From NCBI GenBank assembly GCA_902599605.1, contig CACKFV010000010.1, forward strand, positions 1-36,147: 36,147 bases of DNA. The letters run 5' to 3'. Below the pieces are notes generated by a model. It had not been told where the DNA came from. It saw nothing but the letters and a program-made list of their open reading frames with translations, and ran no database searches. This stretch comes from an uncultured Pelagibacteraceae bacterium (GTDB lineage: Bacteria; Pseudomonadota; Alphaproteobacteria; Pelagibacterales; Pelagibacteraceae). Below, in pieces: positions 32,837-36,147 of this stretch; position 1 is the stretch's first letter; every line of letters begins with the position of its first letter. The translations under genes and the position numbers were made by a program.

Positions 32837-35026
32837 TCAACTCATGTATTTATATAGCCAACCTTTATAAAATTCTGTCACCTTGTCCACTGTAAAAGTT
32901 GGCTCATCATTTATGATAATCTCTTTATCTGTTGTTTCTCCCAGTAAATCAAAGTGCACAGAGTTTTTCTTTAAAATACTCTCTACTTTTTTTTGATTAT
33001 TTTTATCTACCTCAATAATATATCTACCTTGGTCCTCAGAGAAAAAATATTGATAAATATTTATTAAATCCTTGAACCTGTTAAATTTAATACCTTTACT
33101 GCCCGCTATACACATCTTTAAAGCACCAATCATTATTCCACCAAGAGATACATCATGGACTGATAACGCTAACTTTTCTTTAATAAGTTTAAGAATTGTT
33201 TCACCATTATTTTTTTCGTTAAATAGGTTTATTTCAGGTGGTGGTCCTTTTCTTTCATCCAAAATTATTTTAGCAAAGACGCTTTGATCTAAACTGCCTT
33301 CTGTTTTTCCAATTACAAAAACTAAATTCCCTTTTGATTTAAAACTCATACTCATCAAATTTTTGTAATCTTTAATCAAACCAACGCCACCAATTGTTGG
33401 AGTAGGTTTGATACCTTTGTCTTTTGTTTCGTTGTAGAATGACACGTTTCCTGAAACAACAGGAAAATTTAGATACTTACTTGCCTCATTAATTCCGTCA
33501 ATACATTCAACAAATTCCCCCATATTTTCTTTTTTCTCTGGATTTCCAAAGTTTAAACAATTTGTTATTGCTATAGGTTCAGCTCCAACTGAAACTAAAT
33601 TTCTCCACGCCTCGCAAACTACTTGTTTTCCTCCTGTAAATGGATGCGCATAACAATAGGAAGCAGATGAATCAACTGAAGAAGCCACTGCTTTTTTGGT
33701 ACCGTGTACTCTTACAACACCTGCATCACCACCAGGTTTTTGAATTGTATCTCCCATAACAGTGTGATCATATTGTTCCCATATCCATTGTTTAGAACAA
33801 ATATTTGGATTAGAAATCATTTTTTTAATTACATCATTAAATTTTAATTTTTTAAAATCATTGTTTGAAAATTTAATCTTTTGAGGAAGTTTAGTTTTTT
33901 TCCAAGGTCTATCATATATTGGAGCCTCATTTGATAAAAATTTAATTGGTACATTTGCTACTTTTTCTTTTTCAAAATAAAGTTCAATATTTTTGGAGTT
34001 GGTTGTTTTTCCTATTACCGCAAAGTCTAAATTCCATTTATCAAATATTTTTTTTGCACTATCTTCTTTACCATTTTCTAAAACTATCAACATTCTTTCT
34101 TGGCTTTCAGATAACATAATTTCATATGGAGTCATTCTTTCTTCTCTGCAAGGAACTCTATCTAAATGTAATTCAATTCCTAAATTTCCTTTTGATGCCA
34201 TTTCAATACTTGATGAAGTCAATCCTGCAGCACCCATATCTTGAATAGCAATAATAGATTTATCAGACATTAATTCTAAGCAAGCCTCTAAAAGAAGTTT
34301 TTCAGTAAAAGGATCTCCAACTTGGACGGTAGGTTTTTTTTCTTCAATTTTGTCATCGAATATTGCTGAGGCCATGCTCGCTCCATGAATACCATCTCTT
34401 CCAGTTTTCGATCCAACATAAATAACTGGTTTGTTTATCCCTGCAGCTTTTGAGTAAAAAATTTTATTTTTATTTACCAAACCTAAAGTCATTGCATTTA
34501 CTAAAATATTTCCATTATAAGATTGATCAAAGCAAGTTTGACCAGCTATAGTTGGGACTCCAATACAGTTTCCATAACCTCCAATTCCTTTAACAACACC
34601 CCTTAATAAATTTTTAGTTTTTTTATGTTGTGTTGAGCCAAAATGAATTGAATTTAGGTTTGCGATTGGCCTTGCTCCCATTGTGAAAACATCTCTCATT
34701 ATTCCCCCAACACCTGTTGCTGCACCTTGATATGGTTCTATAAATGAGGGATGGTTATGACTTTCAATTTTAAAAACTATTGCATCGTCATCTCCAATAT
34801 CAATTACTCCAGCATTTTCTCCTGGACCTTGGATTACTTTTTTTCCTTTAGTGTTTAATTTTTTTAAATGTAGTCTTGAAGATTTATATGAGCAATGTTC
34901 ATTCCACATTGCTGAAAAAATTCCAAGTTCTGTTAAATTTGGAACCCGCTTCAACAAATCACAAATTTTTTTATATTCATCAGCCTTCAAACCGTGATCT
35001 ACAGCAATTTTTTCATTTACTTCCAT
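32837..35026 (-). CDS. purL: Phosphoribosylformylglycinamidine synthase II
   Basis: 729 aa small-type PurL, the ATP-dependent synthase subunit that works with PurS and Pur[16 protein letters not shown] (about residues 41-55), [40 protein letters not shown] (about 88-107), [21 protein letters not shown] and the [16 protein letters not shown] block, then the second half-repeat DGDAGV-like [12 protein letters not shown] and [10 protein letters not shown]. No glutaminase domain is fused; that is supplied by PurQ. The start overlaps the purQ stop by one base. Confidence 0.96.
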   Translation of the reverse strand: MEVNEKIAVDHGLKADEYKKICDLLKRVPNLTELGIFSAMWNEHCSYKSSRLHLKKLNTKGKKVIQGPGENAGVIDIGDDDAIVFKIESHNHPSFIEPYQGAATGVGGIMRDVFTMGARPIANLNSIHFGSTQHKKTKNLLRGVVKGIGGYGNCIGVPTIAGQTCFDQSYNGNILVNAMTLGLVNKNKIFYSKAAGINKPVIYVGSKTGRDGIHGASMASAIFDDKIEEKKPTVQVGDPFTEKLLLEACLELMSDKSIIAIQDMGAAGLTSSSIEMASKGNLGIELHLDRVPCREERMTPYEIMLSESQERMLIVLENGKEDSAKKIFDKWNLDFAVIGKTTNSKNIELYFEKEKVANVPIKFLSNEAPIYDRPWKKTKLPQKIKFSNNDFKKLKFNDVIKKMISNPNICSKQWIWEQYDHTVMGDTIQKPGGDAGVVRVHGTKKAVASSVDSSASYCYAHPFTGGKQVVCEAWRNLVSVGAEPIAITNCLNFGNPEKKENMGEFVECIDGINEASKYLNFPVVSGNVSFYNETKDKGIKPTPTIGGVGLIKDYKNLMSMSFKSKGNLVFVIGKTEGSLDQSVFAKIILDERKGPPPEINLFNEKNNGETILKLIKEKLALSVHDVSLGGIMIGALKMCIAGSKGIKFNRFKDLINIYQYFFSEDQGRYIIEVDKNNQKKVESILKKNSVHFDLLGETTDKEIIINDEPTFTVDKVTEFYKGWLYKYMS

Positions 35027-35709
35027 TATTTCAAATTCTTTAATAAATTTTCAAAAAATATTGAGCCATCTTCACCAGATAAACTTTGATCTATCATACG
35101 TTCTGGGTGAGGCATCATTCCTAGAATATTTTTCTTTTCATTAAATATCCCGGCAATATTTTTTATTGCACCGTTTGGATTTGACTTTTCATCAATTTTT
35201 CCATCAGAGTTACAGTAGTAAGCTGCAATTTGATTATTATCTTCTAAAGACTTTAACTCATCTTCAGTACAAAAATAATTACCTTCGTTATGAGCTATAT
35301 GAAGCTCTAAGACATCTTTATCTATATTTTCAAAAAATTTGTTTTCACTATTGTTAACTTTGACAAATATATTTTTGCAAATAAATTCAATATTTTTATT
35401 TTGTTGAAGAACCCCTTTTAACAGACCGGTTTCTGTTAAGATTTGAAATCCGTTGCAAATTCCTAAAACTAACCCCCCAGAGTTTGCAAAATCTATAACT
35501 GATTGAATAATTTTAGATTTTCCTGCAATACTTCCACATCTAAGATAATCTCCATAAGAAAATCCACCTGGCAAGACAATTAATTCACTATTAGGCAATT
35601 CATCATCATCATGCCACACCATCTTATTTTTAAAACCAAACTTTTTTAAAGCAACATCCATATCCCTATCACAATTAGATCCTGGGAAAATTATTACCGA
35701 TGAATTCAT
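35026..35709 (-). CDS. purQ: Phosphoribosylformylglycinamidine synthase I (glutaminase)
   Basis: 227 aa class I glutamine amidotransferase that feeds ammonia to Pur[14 protein letters not shown] opens it, [14 protein letters not shown] forms the oxyanion-side loop, [13 protein letters not shown] (about residues 79-91) holds the nucleophile cysteine, and [11 protein letters not shown] (about 198-208) carries the His-Glu of the triad. [11 protein letters not shown] is a PurQ-specific stretch. It overlaps purS and purL by single bases. Confidence 0.96.
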   Translation of the reverse strand: MNSSVIIFPGSNCDRDMDVALKKFGFKNKMVWHDDDELPNSELIVLPGGFSYGDYLRCGSIAGKSKIIQSVIDFANSGGLVLGICNGFQILTETGLLKGVLQQNKNIEFICKNIFVKVNNSENKFFENIDKDVLELHIAHNEGNYFCTEDELKSLEDNNQIAAYYCNSDGKIDEKSNPNGAIKNIAGIFNEKKNILGMMPHPERMIDQSLSGEDGSIFFENLLKNLK

Positions 35710-35942
35710 TAAATAATTTTAAAATCCTCAATAACTTGATTTGCTAGAAGCTTTTTACAAATTTCTTCTGCAGATTGTTTTGCTTTTTGTTCATCACTTC
35801 CATCAATATTAATATCAAAATATTTTCCCTGCCTTACATCTTTAACGTTTGCAAAACCCATTCCATTTAAAGTTTGTTGTATTGCTTTACCTTGAGGGTC
35901 AAGAACTCCAGATTTAAGAGTAACAATTACCTTTACTTTCAT
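35709..35942 (-). CDS. purS: Phosphoribosylformylglycinamidine synthase subunit PurS
   Basis: 77 aa. VIVTLKSGVLDPQGKAIQQT (about residues 5-24) and the DVRQGKYFDINI strand are diagnostic of PurS, the small structural subunit that couples PurQ to PurL. Length is normal. It lies directly after purC (stop and start abut) and shares a base with purQ. Confidence 0.95.
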   Translation of the reverse strand: MKVKVIVTLKSGVLDPQGKAIQQTLNGMGFANVKDVRQGKYFDINIDGSDEQKAKQSAEEICKKLLANQVIEDFKII

Positions 35943-36147
35943 TTATTTTTTGTTTTTTACCGCTTTTGGTTTTTCAAAATTGACAGCTTGTATGTTGGAT
36001 TGTTCGTGAAGAATACCTAATCTTTTTGCTACTTCTTGATATGCATTAATTAAATTTCCAAGATTATTTCTAAACCTATCTTTATCTAATTTTTTATCAG
36101 TCTTATTGTCCCATAATCTGCATGTGTCTGGACTTATCTCATCAGCT
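35943..36147 (-). CDS. purC: SAICAR synthetase, C-terminal part (cut by window edge)
   Basis: Reading the minus strand from the window edge gives about 67 residues to a TAA at 35943-35945. The sequence contains [30 protein letters not shown] and [11 protein letters not shown], matching the conserved C-terminal region of phosphoribosylaminoimidazole-succinocarboxamide synthase, which ligates aspartate to CAIR. The last residues are Lys/Asn rich (KPKAVKNKK). The N-terminal ATP-grasp-like part lies outside the window. It heads the purC-purS-purQ-purL run seen here. Confidence 0.9.
   Translation of the reverse strand, partial: ADEISPDTCRLWDNKTDKKLDKDRFRNNLGNLINAYQEVAKRLGILHEQSNIQAVNFEKPKAVKNKK

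Noticed and set aside
1-36147. CRISPR arrays, transposons, phage genes, toxin-antitoxin pairs, tRNA or rRNA genes
   Set aside because: Looked for direct repeats, transposase or integrase motifs, and tRNA-like cloverleafs in all gaps. None was seen, and gaps are too short for most of these.

Overview
The window is strongly AT-rich, almost entirely coding, and has very short or negative gaps between genes. Neighbouring genes often share a base of start and stop codons. No tRNA, rRNA, CRISPR array, insertion sequence or long repeat is visible, and no gene-free stretch exceeds about 155 bases. Gene content, codon bias toward A/T and Lys/Asn/Ile, and extreme compaction all point to a streamlined marine alphaproteobacterium of the SAR11 (Pelagibacterales) type. 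This is inference from style and content, not from a marker-gene alignment.

Layout. 1-2.3 kb: a thioredoxin-fold protein divergent from a gamma-carbonic-anhydrase-like protein, an unrecognised secreted four-cysteine protein, and an FMN split-barrel protein. 2.3-4.4 kb: a 3-hydroxyisobutyrate-dehydrogenase-family enzyme and an MFS transporter whose starts face each other 6 bp apart. 4.4-5.7 kb: rpoZ and cmk. 5.6-9.8 kb: a class III CoA-transferase divergent from a complete TRAP transporter (dctP-dctQ-dctM), with a strong hairpin and U-tract between dctP and dctQ. 9.75-12.9 kb: dusA, two tandem TauE/SafE-type permeases and a DoxX membrane protein. 12.9-14.3 kb: a phosphomannomutase/phosphoglucomutase. 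14.5-18.1 kb: nrdA-nrdB (class Ia ribonucleotide reductase without an ATP-cone) and an FkbM-type methyltransferase.

18.1-22.3 kb, minus strand: gph followed by prpD-prpB-prpC, the core of the 2-methylcitrate cycle for propionyl-CoA. 22.4-24.8 kb: a free-standing GlmU acetyltransferase domain with no uridyltransferase half, directly followed by glmS. 24.9-27.0 kb: class II DAHP synthase and nadE. 27.1-31.6 kb: cysS, cimA, a DUF1989 protein and trmJ packed head to tail. 31.65-32.3 kb: rpsD with its own near-consensus promoter. 32.3-36.1 kb, minus strand: purC (partial)-purS-purQ-purL-bolA-grxD, a purine and iron-sulfur-trafficking run.

Most of this is core metabolism. The points most worth a second look are the domain-split GlmU next to glmS, the orphan DUF1989 gene after cimA, the hairpin between dctP and dctQ, the RNR lacking an activity-control domain with a possible NrdR-type operator upstream, the CoA-transferase/TRAP divergent pair, the secreted cysteine protein, and the extremely small divergent spacers. 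I did not find convincing evidence for a wholly new multi-gene system.
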